64,000 bases of DNA from an uncultured bacterium (GCA_950022695.1 CATLLN010000002.1:1-64000), one strand, 5' to 3'. Shown: positions 9,048 through 18,124, counted from the first letter of the stretch. A program made the numbers and translations. The notes: generated from the sequence alone by a model not told the origin.

Positions 9048-9194
9048 AATAAAAGCCTCTTAATTAATAAAAAATAACTCATAATAAAATAATTTAAGGT
9101 AACATTCCTCACAATATAAATCGATTTCAAATAAAAAATATAACTTATAGTCATATTTTAACATGAAAACAAAATATGCGCAAGTGTTAATAAT

Positions 9195-9632
9195 TTATTT
9201 TTCAATCATAAAGGTAACAGGACCGTCATTAATAAGTTCAACATCCATCATAGCGGCAAATTTTCCTGTTGCGCAAGGTATATTTAAAGCTTTAACCTGC
9301 GATATAAAATATTCATATAATTCATTTGCTATCTCAGGCGGAGCGGACTTATCAAAACTTGGTCGCGTGCCTTTTTTACAGTCTCCGCACAGAGTAAACT
9401 GAGAAACAATAAGCATTTCCCCCTTCACATCAAGCAAAGAACGATTCATTTTGCCATTTTCATCTTCATAAATACGCAAATTAACAAGTTTTTGAACAAG
9501 CTTATCTGCGTTTTCCTTCTCGTCACCTTTTTCAACACCGAGAAACACAAGCATACCTGTGCCGATTTTTGAATACAATTCGCCGTCAATTGTAACAGAT
9601 GCACGTTTTACTCGCTGGATTAAAGCCTTCAA
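9195..9632 (-). CDS. dtd: D-aminoacyl-tRNA deacylase
   Basis: 145 residues, standard length. It hydrolyses D-amino acids (and Gly mischarged on tRNA-Ala) from tRNA and enforces homochirality. It has the family's MKALIQRVKRASVTIDG start, the SQFTLCGDCKKGTRPSF active-site segment and the NDGPVTF Gly-cisPro motif. The start codon is TTG, placed immediately after the thyX TAG stop with GAGGG just upstream, so translation is coupled to thyX. Confidence 0.95.
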   Translation of the reverse strand: MKALIQRVKRASVTIDGELYSKIGTGMLVFLGVEKGDEKENADKLVQKLVNLRIYEDENGKMNRSLLDVKGEMLIVSQFTLCGDCKKGTRPSFDKSAPPEIANELYEYFISQVKALNIPCATGKFAAMMDVELINDGPVTFMIEK

Positions 9633-10343
9633 CTACTTACCCTCAAATAATTGAGCTTTTGTAATTTTACGCCCGCAGCATTTATCTTCATCACAGAATC
9701 CGAGTTTTTCACATTTTGGTACAAGATAATCTTTTAACCAAGGTTCTTCAGCAATAAGCGCATCACACATACCTTTAACCAAACATCTGATTTCATACTG
9801 CGCACGAGTGCAAAGTCTTAAATTTGCAAGATGAATCATTTCACGCAAATTTAAACTTGCAACAAGAGAGCTTGCCGCAGCATTTGGCATAACAAAACGA
9901 GCATCTTCTGCCGGAATTCCTGCTTCTACAAATTCCTGATACTGTTCTGAAATTTTGCCCATAAACTCAATAAATTTTTCTTTCAATTCAGGATTTTTTT
10001 CAATCGTTGGCGGAATTATATAATCAAACTGTCCTTTTTCTTTCACATAACGCTGTGATTTTTGAGAAAAAGACATATGACGGTGTCTTACAAGCTGATG
10101 GGTGCATGCTCTTGAAACATTTGATATAGCAAAACTTACCTGAATATGTTCAATAGTTGAATAATGCCCTGAACCTACAACTCGCTCAATAAGTTTAAGC
10201 ATTTTTGCTTCATCATCAGTGCTTTCATAAATATTTATCGGATAATCCGCACTGTAACAAGTTCTGCATGCTGTATAAATTGTTTTCAACATATTTTCCG
10301 GTTTTGATATCAAATTGACAACCGGTTTATTATTACCTTCCAT
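9633..10343 (-). CDS. thyX: Flavin-dependent thymidylate synthase ThyX
   Basis: 236 residues from the ATG at 10343, chosen because GGAGAGGGG lies at ideal distance; an upstream GTG is in frame but would include that site. ThyX makes dTMP from dUMP using FAD, NADPH and methylene-tetrahydrofolate. The signature RHRHMSFSQKSQRY matches RHRxxSxxxxSxR. It is the alternative to ThyA and is common in anaerobes and cyanobacteria. It forms an operon with dtd. Confidence 0.96.
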   Translation of the reverse strand: MEGNNKPVVNLISKPENMLKTIYTACRTCYSADYPINIYESTDDEAKMLKLIERVVGSGHYSTIEHIQVSFAISNVSRACTHQLVRHRHMSFSQKSQRYVKEKGQFDYIIPPTIEKNPELKEKFIEFMGKISEQYQEFVEAGIPAEDARFVMPNAAASSLVASLNLREMIHLANLRLCTRAQYEIRCLVKGMCDALIAEEPWLKDYLVPKCEKLGFCDEDKCCGRKITKAQLFEGK

Positions 10344-10392
10344 AAAAATCCCCTCTCCCACTTTTTAATCAATCATATATTAAATAATAATT

Positions 10393-10611
10393 TTAGTCAA
10401 AATAAAACAATTTATAAGGTTCAACACCTAAAGCAAGAGCAATCTTATGAAATGTTTTCATAGTAATATTACGTGTTCCGCGTTCAATATCACTTATATA
10501 ATGAGCATCCACATCGAGTTTTTCAGATAAATCTTCCTGCGTAAGCCCATTTAACAATCTGTAATATTTTAATTTTGTTCCAAATTTACTGTTAAATTCA
10601 TCATAATCCAT
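10393..10611 (-). CDS. XRE-family helix-turn-helix regulator
   Basis: 72 residues from the ATG at 10611 (MDYDEFNSKFG). A longer in-frame start would add a hydrophobic stretch out of keeping with the family. The body is a single Cro/CI-type HTH domain: KYYRLLNGLTQEDLSEKLDV, then AHYISDIERGTRNITMKTFHKIALAL. It is divergent from the pseudopilin gene with under 100 bp between them, so it may regulate that gene or itself; no operator was identified. Confidence 0.85.
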   Translation of the reverse strand: MDYDEFNSKFGTKLKYYRLLNGLTQEDLSEKLDVDAHYISDIERGTRNITMKTFHKIALALGVEPYKLFYFD

Positions 10612-10706
10612 TTCTTTATAATAGAGTATTATAATATTCAATAAATGATATTTACATATACAATACTGTATATTATAATACACATGACTTATACAGGAGA
10701 TAACAA

Positions 10707-11405
10707 ATGAATAACTTCAAAAAAGCTGGATTTACACTTGCGGAAACACTGATTACAATAGGCATCATCGGCATAGTTGCAGCCATGACTATCCCGACAC
10801 TTATGACAAAATTAAAAAACGACAGAGAAAGCGCAATATTAAAAGAAGATTACTCCATCCTTCAGCAGATGATGAAGATGGCAAATGAAGAAGGCGCAAT
10901 GGCAAATATTGTAAAAGGAAATAACATGGATGAAATGAAAGAATGGTTTAATACCTATTTTCTTCCATACATAAAAACAACAAGCGTATGTTATGACGAA
11001 TCAGGCTGCTGGAGCAAAAACGTTAAGACTTCCGCCGGTAAGACCTATACAAGCTCTAAAACAGGATGCGGTGCAGCATCAATTTCATTTGTTCTATATA
11101 ACGGAAGTTATGTTTGTATGGACGATTATGCAGATTTTAGATTTGGAGTAAATACCAGAGGAGTAACTATCGGAATTTTGGTAGATGTTAACGGAGATAA
11201 ACAGCCAAATATTATAGGAGAAGATATTTTTGCACTCCAATTTTCAGAAAATGAACTTCTCCCGGGCGGCTATCACATGACAAAAGATGCAGTTGATAAA
11301 AACTGTAGCAAAAAATGTACTGACGGTACCCCTTATTGCGGAACAGCTTGTACTGTCAAAGCTCAAAGACGAGGGTTTAAACTGCCGGTAATACCTAAAA
11401 AATAA
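10707..11405 (+). CDS. Type II/IV pseudopilin-like protein
   Basis: 232 residues. The N-terminus MNNFKKAGFTLAETLITIG is a class III prepilin signal, cleaved by prepilin peptidase between G and F, leaving an N-methylated Phe and a Glu at position 5. The hydrophobic helix runs to about residue 35. The globular part has six or more Cys, mostly in CSKKCTDGTPYCGTACT near the end, probably disulfide-linked outside the cell, plus a DVNGDKQPN motif seen in related pseudopilins. The ribosome site is AGGAGA. No secretion or pilus assembly genes are nearby. Confidence 0.85.
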   Translation: MNNFKKAGFTLAETLITIGIIGIVAAMTIPTLMTKLKNDRESAILKEDYSILQQMMKMANEEGAMANIVKGNNMDEMKEWFNTYFLPYIKTTSVCYDESGCWSKNVKTSAGKTYTSSKTGCGAASISFVLYNGSYVCMDDYADFRFGVNTRGVTIGILVDVNGDKQPNIIGEDIFALQFSENELLPGGYHMTKDAVDKNCSKKCTDGTPYCGTACTVKAQRRGFKLPVIPKK

Positions 11406-11502
11406 TTTCACAAATCTCATTAAGTTTATATAAAGAAATAGATTTTACATCTTTATCATGTATAATAAGGAAGGATATATTAGTTAATGAGATTTAAAAA
11501 TT

Positions 11503-12297
11503 ATGCAAAATGTTTTAGAAAGAAAATCAATCAAAAATATAGATTTTAACTGCGATTTAGCACAAAGTTTCGGGATATATAAAAACAGTTCAGAATCAAG
11601 ACTTCTTGATTATGTAAGTTCTGTTAATATTTCATGCGGATTTCATGCCGGTGATCCTCTGACAATCAAAGAAGCTTTGCTACAAGCTAAAGAAAAAAAT
11701 ATAGTAATCGGTGCACACATTGGTTTTGATGATATTCAAGGGTTCGGTTACCGTCAGATGGAGCTTGATTCTGATGAATTAGAAGCTCTTGTAATGTATC
11801 AGGTCGGAGCTTTAATGACCTTTGCAAAAGCTTACAACATGGAAATCGAACACGTAAGACCACACGGTGCTATGTACCGTCAAACTGCCGAAGATTTAGA
11901 ATTTTCAAGAACAATTGCAAAAGCAATTAAAAAATGTTCTAATTGGCTTGTTTATTATGGTGCAACAGGTGAAAACCTTGCTACAATAGGCGAAGAAGAA
12001 AATATTCAAGTCGCTCACGAGGTTCACTTAGAAAAAATTTATGACGAAAACGGAAATATCGTCTTTTCTGCAAGAGATTTAGAAAACACATCAATTTCTA
12101 TTCAGAGACTAAAAGATTTACTTCAAAATTCTTTTGTATCAAATAACGTTGGCGGAAAAACTGTTGTAAGAGCAGATTCTATCCACTTTTCAAACAAGCT
12201 TACCAACGCAAAAGAATTAATAATCCAGGCACGCGAAATAGTTGAACCGTTACCGTACAACTACAAAAACGCCCAAACCTCCGGTTGGGTAGAATAA
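11503..12297 (+). CDS. pxpA: LamB/YcsF family protein, 5-oxoprolinase subunit A-like
   Basis: 264 residues. The family start IDFNCDLAQSFGIY corresponds to DLNCDxGExFG, and SSVNISCGFHAGDP and HVRPHGAMYRQ carry the expected metal and substrate residues. PxpA works with PxpB and PxpC in ATP-dependent opening of 5-oxoproline to glutamate. Those partners are not adjacent here, so either they lie elsewhere or this copy has another role. The -10 TATAAT is about 40 nt upstream, but the Shine-Dalgarno is weak. Confidence 0.85.
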   Translation: MQNVLERKSIKNIDFNCDLAQSFGIYKNSSESRLLDYVSSVNISCGFHAGDPLTIKEALLQAKEKNIVIGAHIGFDDIQGFGYRQMELDSDELEALVMYQVGALMTFAKAYNMEIEHVRPHGAMYRQTAEDLEFSRTIAKAIKKCSNWLVYYGATGENLATIGEEENIQVAHEVHLEKIYDENGNIVFSARDLENTSISIQRLKDLLQNSFVSNNVGGKTVVRADSIHFSNKLTNAKELIIQAREIVEPLPYNYKNAQTSGWVE

Positions 12298-12352
12298 ACA
12301 ACACTAAACGCACACTCCGGGTTATATTTGTAATTATTTAAAAGGAATATGT

Positions 12353-13672
12353 ATGATTAAGAAAATAAAAATGCCAAAACAAGCAGGGTGGTTAATCCCC
12401 GGGTTACAAGTTAAAAGATGGTTCGCACTTATTTTCGCGGGAGCTGTTTTAATGACTGTCGGAATCCTTATACTTGTTGATTTACAGCCGATATATAATA
12501 CTATGCAGTTTATTAGTAAAATCGCTACAAAAATTTCAACAGAATGGCTTGCTTTTGGGATAGTAATGTTTGGCGCCGCAATATTTTTTAAAGGCTGGCA
12601 AAAAACAAACCTTTCTATACTTGACCTTGATGAAGACAGAAATAATGACGTATTGCTTGAAAACTTATACAGAAGACGCAAACTTAACCGCGGTCCAAGA
12701 ATTGTTGCAGTCGGCGGCGGTACAGGCTTATCAATGCTTTTAAGCGGAGTAAAAAATATTACAAATAACTTAACTGCAATCGTATCTGTCGGCGATGACG
12801 GCGGAAGCTCAGGAAGATTAAGAGAAGAAATGGGAATCCTGCCGCCAGGTGATATCAGACACTGTATTACTGCATTAGCCGATGATGAAGATTTGGTTAA
12901 TAAACTTTTCAAATACAGATTCAATAACGGCGAAGGTCTGGAAGGACACAGTTTCGGAAACCTTTTCCTGACTGCGCTTTGCGAAATCACTGGAAGTATG
13001 GTCACAGCTGTAAAAGAATCATCTAACGTTTTATCAATCAGAGGACGAGTTCTTCCTGCAACTTTAGATGATATGAAACTTGCCGCAGAAATGGAAGACG
13101 GCAGAATTATTTACGGCGAATCTATGATTCCGGAAGCGCACGGAAAAATTAAAAAACTTTTCACACAACCTGCTAACTGCAAAGCTTTACCTGAAGTAAT
13201 TGATGCAATAAAAAATGCCGAACTTATAATCCTTGGACCGGGAAGCCTTTATACAAGTGTTATTCCAAACCTTTTAATAAAAGAAATCGCGAAAGAAATT
13301 GCTAAATCAAAAGCTAAAAAGATTTATGTATGCAATATTATGACCCAACCTGGCGAAACTGATAATTACAAAGTTTCTGATCATTTAAAAGCCCTGATTG
13401 AACATGCCGGTTCAAACAAAATTGTCGATGCAGTGCTTGTAAATGATTATTTACCTGATAAACTTGCCGATAAATACCAGAAATCAGGTTCATATCCTGT
13501 AAAACTGGATATCACAGAAATTAAAAAATTAGGTGTAAGAGTTTTTGCAAAAAAACTTATTGAAGACAGCAAAGAAGGACTTGTCCGCCACAGTTCAAAC
13601 AGGGTTGCAAGAGCTGTATATTACTGGTTCAGAAGACAGCAGAAAAAACCAAATTTCTGGGGACTTAAATAA
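12353..13672 (+). CDS. yvcK: YvcK/CofD-like factor with N-terminal membrane anchor
   Basis: 439 residues. Two membrane helices (about 23-43 and 62-82) precede a CofD-fold domain with VAVGGGTGLSMLLSG, VSVGDDGGSSGRLR and PPGDIRHCITAL. The YvcK family binds UDP-sugars and supports peptidoglycan synthesis and growth on gluconeogenic carbon in Bacillus. An anchored form of this kind is typical of cyanobacterial-type homologues. It lies 17 bp upstream of panB and may share its transcript. The ribosome site is AAAGGAA. Confidence 0.9.
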   Translation: MIKKIKMPKQAGWLIPGLQVKRWFALIFAGAVLMTVGILILVDLQPIYNTMQFISKIATKISTEWLAFGIVMFGAAIFFKGWQKTNLSILDLDEDRNNDVLLENLYRRRKLNRGPRIVAVGGGTGLSMLLSGVKNITNNLTAIVSVGDDGGSSGRLREEMGILPPGDIRHCITALADDEDLVNKLFKYRFNNGEGLEGHSFGNLFLTALCEITGSMVTAVKESSNVLSIRGRVLPATLDDMKLAAEMEDGRIIYGESMIPEAHGKIKKLFTQPANCKALPEVIDAIKNAELIILGPGSLYTSVIPNLLIKEIAKEIAKSKAKKIYVCNIMTQPGETDNYKVSDHLKALIEHAGSNKIVDAVLVNDYLPDKLADKYQKSGSYPVKLDITEIKKLGVRVFAKKLIEDSKEGLVRHSSNRVARAVYYWFRRQQKKPNFWGLK

Positions 13673-13689
13673 GAAAGGGTTTAAACACT

Positions 13690-14487
13690 ATGGCAAAAGT
13701 TACAGTAAGGACAATACAAAAATACAAAGAATCAAATGAAAAATTTTCAGTATTAACAGCTTACGATTACTCTACTGCCAAATACCTTGATGAAGCAGGA
13801 ATTGATATTATTTTAATCGGCGATAGCCTTGCTATGGTAGCTTTAGGATACGAAAATACAAATTCTGTCGGAGTTGACGAAATGTCAATATTTACCCGCG
13901 CCGTGGCAAAAGGTGTGCAAAACGCAATGGTGATTACAGATATGCCGTTTTTAAGCTACCACACAGATATCCAAACAGCTGTGAAAAATTGCGGTAATAT
14001 GATTAAACTCGGTGCTAACGGTGTTAAAATTGAAGGCTACAGTGATTATATTTTAGATGTAATCAAACGTCTTGTAGATTCAGGAATACCTGTTATGGGG
14101 CATTTAGGATTCACTCCGCAATTTTTAAATACCCTTGGCGGATACCGAATTCAAGGAAAAACCCAAGAAGCCGCTGATGAAATTCTTAAACATGCAAAGC
14201 AATTAGAAAAAGCCGGAGTATTTTCAATTGTTCTGGAAATGGTTCCGCAAGACAGCGCAAAATATATTACCGAAAACCTTAAAGTTCCGACAATTTCCTG
14301 CGGTGCCGGTAAATATTGCGATGCTCAGGTTCTTGTAAGCGATGATATTTTTGGCAAATTTTCCGACTTCAAACCTAAATTTGCACGAAAATACGCCGAT
14401 ATGAAAAATTTAATATTAGATTGCGCTAAACAATTTAATGAAGATGTAAAATCAGGGAAATTCCCATCGGATGAGGAAATTTTTTAA
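13690..14487 (+). CDS. panB: 3-methyl-2-oxobutanoate hydroxymethyltransferase PanB
   Basis: 265 residues, standard length. It transfers a hydroxymethyl group from methylene-tetrahydrofolate to ketoisovalerate, the first step of pantothenate synthesis. Motifs: LTAYDYSTAK, ILIGDSLAMV (metal-binding Asp), DMPFLSY, and GIPVMGHLGFTPQ. A good ribosome site (AAGAAAGGG) precedes it. panC follows after 19 bp. Confidence 0.96.
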   Translation: MAKVTVRTIQKYKESNEKFSVLTAYDYSTAKYLDEAGIDIILIGDSLAMVALGYENTNSVGVDEMSIFTRAVAKGVQNAMVITDMPFLSYHTDIQTAVKNCGNMIKLGANGVKIEGYSDYILDVIKRLVDSGIPVMGHLGFTPQFLNTLGGYRIQGKTQEAADEILKHAKQLEKAGVFSIVLEMVPQDSAKYITENLKVPTISCGAGKYCDAQVLVSDDIFGKFSDFKPKFARKYADMKNLILDCAKQFNEDVKSGKFPSDEEIF

Positions 14488-14506
14488 CCCTTAAAGGAGA
14501 GAAAAA

Positions 14507-15361
14507 ATGTTAATTCACACAATAGCCGAAGTAAGAGAACAAGTTAAACAATGGAAAAAAGAAGGACTAAGTATTGGGCTGGTACCTACAATGGGAGCTC
14601 TGCATAACGGGCACCTAAGCCTTATAAAAAAAGCAGTAGAAAAATGCGACAAAGTTGTAGTTTCAGTTTTCGTAAACCCTATTCAATTCTGCCCGGGAGA
14701 AGATTTAGACAAATACCCCAGAACACTTGATGCTGATACAAAACTTTGTGATGATGCCGGTGTTAATATTGTTTTCGCTCCATCTCCATCTGAAATGTAC
14801 GGAGACAATCAAATGAGAACAAATGATTTTCTAACTTATGTAATTCCGCCGTTTTTCTATGTAAATAAATTATGCGGCAAATCCCGTGTTGGACACTTTG
14901 ACGGAGTTTGTACAGTAGTTAATAAATTATTTAACATTGTTCAGCCTGATTTCGCATTTTTTGGCGAAAAAGACGCTCAACAGCTTATTATTATCAAAAA
15001 AATGGTAAATGATTTAAACATACCTGTAGAAATTATTCCTTGTCCGATTGTAAGAGAAGAATCAGGACTTGCAATGAGTTCTCGTAATAAATATTTATCT
15101 GAAGAAGATAAGATTCACGCACTTGCGTTATCAAAAATTCTTAATAACATCAAAAACTGTTATAAAAAAGGCATTACAAACATTGAAGCTTTAAAAGAAA
15201 CAGCCTATCAATTCTTAGACGAGCACCACGATCTTGAATACTTAGAATTTATGAACGAAACAGACTTAGAAGAAACAACAACCGCCAACGATTCGACCCG
15301 AGTATTTATAGCTTGCAAAGTAGGCGGAGTAAGGCTTATTGATAACATATTGCTAAAATAA
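14507..15361 (+). CDS. panC: Pantothenate synthetase PanC
   Basis: 284 residues. It condenses pantoate and beta-alanine with ATP via pantoyl-adenylate. The nucleotidyltransferase signature VPTMGALHNGHLSLI contains the HxGH motif; FFGEKDAQQL and SSRNKYLS are also family motifs. Operon with panB; panD and panE are not in the window. A weak inverted repeat at 15364-15399 may end the transcript. Confidence 0.96.
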   Translation: MLIHTIAEVREQVKQWKKEGLSIGLVPTMGALHNGHLSLIKKAVEKCDKVVVSVFVNPIQFCPGEDLDKYPRTLDADTKLCDDAGVNIVFAPSPSEMYGDNQMRTNDFLTYVIPPFFYVNKLCGKSRVGHFDGVCTVVNKLFNIVQPDFAFFGEKDAQQLIIIKKMVNDLNIPVEIIPCPIVREESGLAMSSRNKYLSEEDKIHALALSKILNNIKNCYKKGITNIEALKETAYQFLDEHHDLEYLEFMNETDLEETTTANDSTRVFIACKVGGVRLIDNILLK

Positions 15362-15427
15362 TCAATTCATATGATAGTACTAAACCATTAATATGAATTA
15401 AAAAATTATCTAATATACATTAGCCCC

Positions 15428-15510
15428 TAAATCAACCATGCGGTCAAAGCATGATTTAGAGCATGATTGAGAGAATTTCTAAACCTATAGATGGATGCCA
15501 ATCCTCAATC
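15428..15510 (+). promoter_or_regulatory. Possible structured leader of the response-regulator gene
   Basis: Two stem-loops can be drawn. In 15428-15458, TAAATC pairs with GATTTA, with an inner ATGC/GCAT. In 15465-15510, GATTGAG pairs with CTCAATC across a long loop. They lie 100-180 nt before the start codon. No known riboswitch was recognised, and whether they are transcribed is unknown. Confidence 0.3.
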
Positions 15511-15607
15511 TTCTTATAAACAATAATCAATCACTACATGGATTTAAAAACCCTCTAAAAAGATTAGTATGTTAAGTGTAGAGAGCAACTAAAAAACGAG
15601 GGAATAA

Positions 15608-16312
15608 ATGATGAGAGATTTTAACAAAAAATTGAGAGTGCTACTTATTGATGATAACGCTAATCACTTAAGAGGAATCAAAGAGCTTATTAATCTTGAA
15701 AGCAGCTATGATATTGTAGGAACTACAACAAGCGCGAACCTTGGCATCAATTTAGTTAAAAAATATCATCCGGATATCGTTTTAATGGATATCAATATGC
15801 CTGAAAAAGATGGTTTACAAACTATCCAAGCTATTACAAAATTAAATCTTTCAACAAAAATCATTGCATTAAGCGGCTATTATGATTCAGATTTAATTTA
15901 TAGAGCTATGAAATTAGGTGCAAGAGGATATGTTTTAAAAACTATGGCATCTGTTAAATTAATCAACGCAATAGAAGAAGTTGCATCAGGTAAAATTTAT
16001 CTTCCTGCGGTTTTATCTACAAGATTTTTCGAATACTTCCAAACAACAGCCAAAGAAGAAGCCAATGCTTCAGATGGAGAAAACCTATTAAACAGCTTAA
16101 CATCACGCGAAAATGAAGTTCTTGAACTTTTAACCGAAGGTATTAACTACAAGAGTATTGCAGGAAAGCTGATTATATCAGAAACTACTGTTAAGACTCA
16201 CGTAAACAATATTTTCCAAAAATTACAGGTAAATGACAGAACTAACGCGGTTTTATACGCTTTAAGCCACGGTTTTAAAACAAGTAAAACTTCAGCTATG
16301 ACAACAGTATAA
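15608..16312 (+). CDS. NarL/FixJ-type response regulator
   Basis: 234 residues. The receiver domain (about 9-125) has LLIDDN acidic residues, the phosphoacceptor D61 in IVLMDINMPEKDG, the switch Ser in IIALSGYYD and the conserved Lys in GYVLKTMA. The LuxR-type HTH output domain (about 160-225) has LTSRENEVLELLTEGINYKSIAGKL and TVKTHVNNIFQKL. Ribosome site GAGGG. A strong terminator separates it from the histidine-kinase gene 84 bp downstream, which is its likely partner. Confidence 0.93.
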   Translation: MMRDFNKKLRVLLIDDNANHLRGIKELINLESSYDIVGTTTSANLGINLVKKYHPDIVLMDINMPEKDGLQTIQAITKLNLSTKIIALSGYYDSDLIYRAMKLGARGYVLKTMASVKLINAIEEVASGKIYLPAVLSTRFFEYFQTTAKEEANASDGENLLNSLTSRENEVLELLTEGINYKSIAGKLIISETTVKTHVNNIFQKLQVNDRTNAVLYALSHGFKTSKTSAMTTV

Positions 16313-16329
16313 AATTCAGAAAATAATAA

Positions 16330-16368
16330 AATAAAGGGTTCTGCAAAACCGCTGAACCCTTTATTTTT
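16330..16368 (+). terminator. Intrinsic terminator after the response regulator
   Basis: 12-bp stem AATAAAGGGTTC/GAACCCTTTATT with a 12-nt loop, followed by TTTTTTGG. It lies between the regulator and the kinase gene, so kinase expression needs readthrough or its own start. Confidence 0.85.
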
Positions 16369-16395
16369 TGGATATTTAAGGGATGAAAGGAGCAA

Positions 16396-17076
16396 ATGTC
16401 ACCAATGACAATAAGTATTCCCCAAGATGAATTGCAAAACCAAATAAGATGTGTATCACACGAAATCCGAAATCACTTATCAATTTGCGATATGTACTCT
16501 CAAATTATAAAAAAGAATCTTGAAAAATCCGGTATCGAAAATTCATCTATAAATAATGCGCTTGAATGTATTCAAAAATCAGTTCAAATAATTGGTTCTA
16601 ATTTATTAGAATTAAAATCTCTAAATAGCACACCTGAACAAATTGTTGATTTCAATAATATAATTTCCAGAGGTCTTGAAATGTCAAAAGCCTATGTCAT
16701 AGATAAGGAAATTGAATTTAATATATTTATAAAAAATTCAGCAAATATACTTGTTGACGAAAACAGATTTCTAGCAGTTTTGGTAAACATAATAAAAAAC
16801 GGCATTGAAGCCATTGAAATTAGAGGAAAAATAGAGATTTTAGCTGAAATCAAAAATAAAAAAGGCATTATAAAAATATCAAACGACGGTAAACCTATTC
16901 CAAAAGAAAAACAAAATGATATATTTACTCAAGGCTACACAACAAAACGTAACGGATGTGGTATTGGACTTGCACTATGTAAAAAATACTTACAAGAACA
17001 AAACGCTGAACTGGAATTAACAAAATCTACAAAAAATCAAACGACTTTTGAAATCAGAATTCCTGTGATGAAATAG
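16396..17076 (+). CDS. Soluble, sensorless histidine kinase
   Basis: 226 residues with nothing before the phosphorylation domain. The H-box is SHEIRNHLS (His22), the N-box NIIKNGIEAI, and the G-boxes DGKPIP and GCGIGLALCKKY. No sensor, membrane helix or HAMP domain is present, so the input probably comes from a partner protein. Strong ribosome site (AAAGGAG). Its position after the NarL-type regulator suggests a pair, although a terminator separates them. Confidence 0.9.
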   Translation: MSPMTISIPQDELQNQIRCVSHEIRNHLSICDMYSQIIKKNLEKSGIENSSINNALECIQKSVQIIGSNLLELKSLNSTPEQIVDFNNIISRGLEMSKAYVIDKEIEFNIFIKNSANILVDENRFLAVLVNIIKNGIEAIEIRGKIEILAEIKNKKGIIKISNDGKPIPKEKQNDIFTQGYTTKRNGCGIGLALCKKYLQEQNAELELTKSTKNQTTFEIRIPVMK

Positions 17077-17194
17077 TATCGCTTATTTTAGGTTACAATT
17101 GGCAGCATAATACAGTACGAAGTACCCTGCGGAGCTGAATAATATCACTTACTTTAGGTTATAATTGGTAGCATAATACAGTACGAAGTACCCT
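17077..17194. repeat. Tandem duplication of a 66-bp unit
   Basis: Two copies begin at 17077 and 17143, with TATC(G/A)CTTA(T/C)TTTAGGTTA, then AATTGG(C/T)AGCATAATACAG and TACGAAGTACCCT. Each holds a GTAC-GAA-GTAC mini-hairpin. It lies between the kinase and the pseudopilin, outside any convincing gene. Confidence 0.75.
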
Positions 17195-17332
17195 TGTCTT
17201 GGATTATCGGCGGTCGACCAGCTGAACGCAGCTCTACCCCGGACAAGTTTCGCTCTGCTTCACTCTTGCCGAAATCCGCTGCGGAGCTGAACTGTTGAGA
17301 TGACTTGGAAATAGTTCCAATATATTTACCCC
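17195..17332. other. GC-rich repeat-like islet
   Basis: About 55% GC by eye, against an AT-rich background. It contains short inverted repeats (AGCTG-AACG-CAGCT; TCCGC-T-GCGGA) and a second copy of CTGCGGAGCTGAA, which also occurs at 17128 within the tandem repeat. The open frame on the minus strand here (about 61 codons) overlaps the pseudopilin end and has no ribosome site, so I do not call it a gene. It may be a dispersed repeat element. Confidence 0.45.
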
Positions 17333-18019
17333 CTACCATGGGTAGTCAGAAGGAATTTTCCAACTATTCATTTGAATAAGCTTTGTACAATACCCACAGT
17401 TTTTACAATTCGGTTTACAAGCCCAGGTATTTCCATCTTTAAGACCATTTCTTGTACCATCCCAACCAAAAATATAAGGCTCAATATAAGATATACTATT
17501 GGTTACATTATCCGGACCTCCGCTAACTTTTGCAAATTGAAACTGAAATTTATACCTTGGCTTTTTAAGCTTCCCATCTATAGATAAATCCCGATATTTT
17601 GGTGAAACCCAATAAACAATATCTCCGCCATTACTGTCAATAGAAAACCGCAACACTCCGCCATCCATTAAATTTGTACAAACTTCAATCTGACCTGATG
17701 CTATAGTACAATCTCTGTATCCTAAATGTTTCATATAAGGATATAAGTAAGTATTTAGAAACTCTACTGTTTCATCGTATGTATAATTTTTCTTTGCATT
17801 AACCCAACCATCAGGGTCACCATTATCAGCTACAGACATCCTTAAGGTTTGGTTCATCATCGAATAGAATTTCACTAACTGAGTTTCTGTTTTATGTTTT
17901 GCATAATTTGTCATAAGCGTAGGAATTGTCATCGCGGCAACTACACCGATAATACCAAGAGTGATTAAGACCTCTGCCAGCGTAAACCCGAATAGTTTTT
18001 TCATACATCTTCTTAACAT
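17333..18019 (-). CDS. Type II/IV pseudopilin-like protein
   Basis: 228 residues from the first ATG (18019), which has AAGGAG 12 nt upstream; a start at 18004 (MKKLFGFTLAEV) is equally plausible. The class III prepilin signal is GFTLAEVLITLG with Glu at +5, followed by the conserved VAAMTIPTLM helix. The globular domain has a Cys-rich end (CKPNCKNCGYC). It shares layout and length with the pseudopilin at 10707 but their globular parts differ. It is a single gene without assembly machinery nearby. Confidence 0.85.
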   Translation of the reverse strand: MLRRCMKKLFGFTLAEVLITLGIIGVVAAMTIPTLMTNYAKHKTETQLVKFYSMMNQTLRMSVADNGDPDGWVNAKKNYTYDETVEFLNTYLYPYMKHLGYRDCTIASGQIEVCTNLMDGGVLRFSIDSNGGDIVYWVSPKYRDLSIDGKLKKPRYKFQFQFAKVSGGPDNVTNSISYIEPYIFGWDGTRNGLKDGNTWACKPNCKNCGYCTKLIQMNSWKIPSDYPW

Positions 18020-18124
18020 ACCGATATTTTTCTCCTTATTTATACATATTTGTCCACATTATTACACACTACTTACCTAAAATCAAGATAAATGTGTATA
18101 TTTAATACATACAAAGGAGATTTC

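Noticed and set aside
12334-13005. 223-codon minus-strand frame inside yvcK
   Set aside because: It lies wholly within a clearly conserved gene in the other direction, is Pro/Ser-rich as expected of an antisense frame, and has no ribosome site.
17154-17339. 61-codon gene in the GC-rich islet
   Set aside because: It spans the tandem repeat and overlaps the pseudopilin end, has no ribosome site, and its residues come from repeat DNA.
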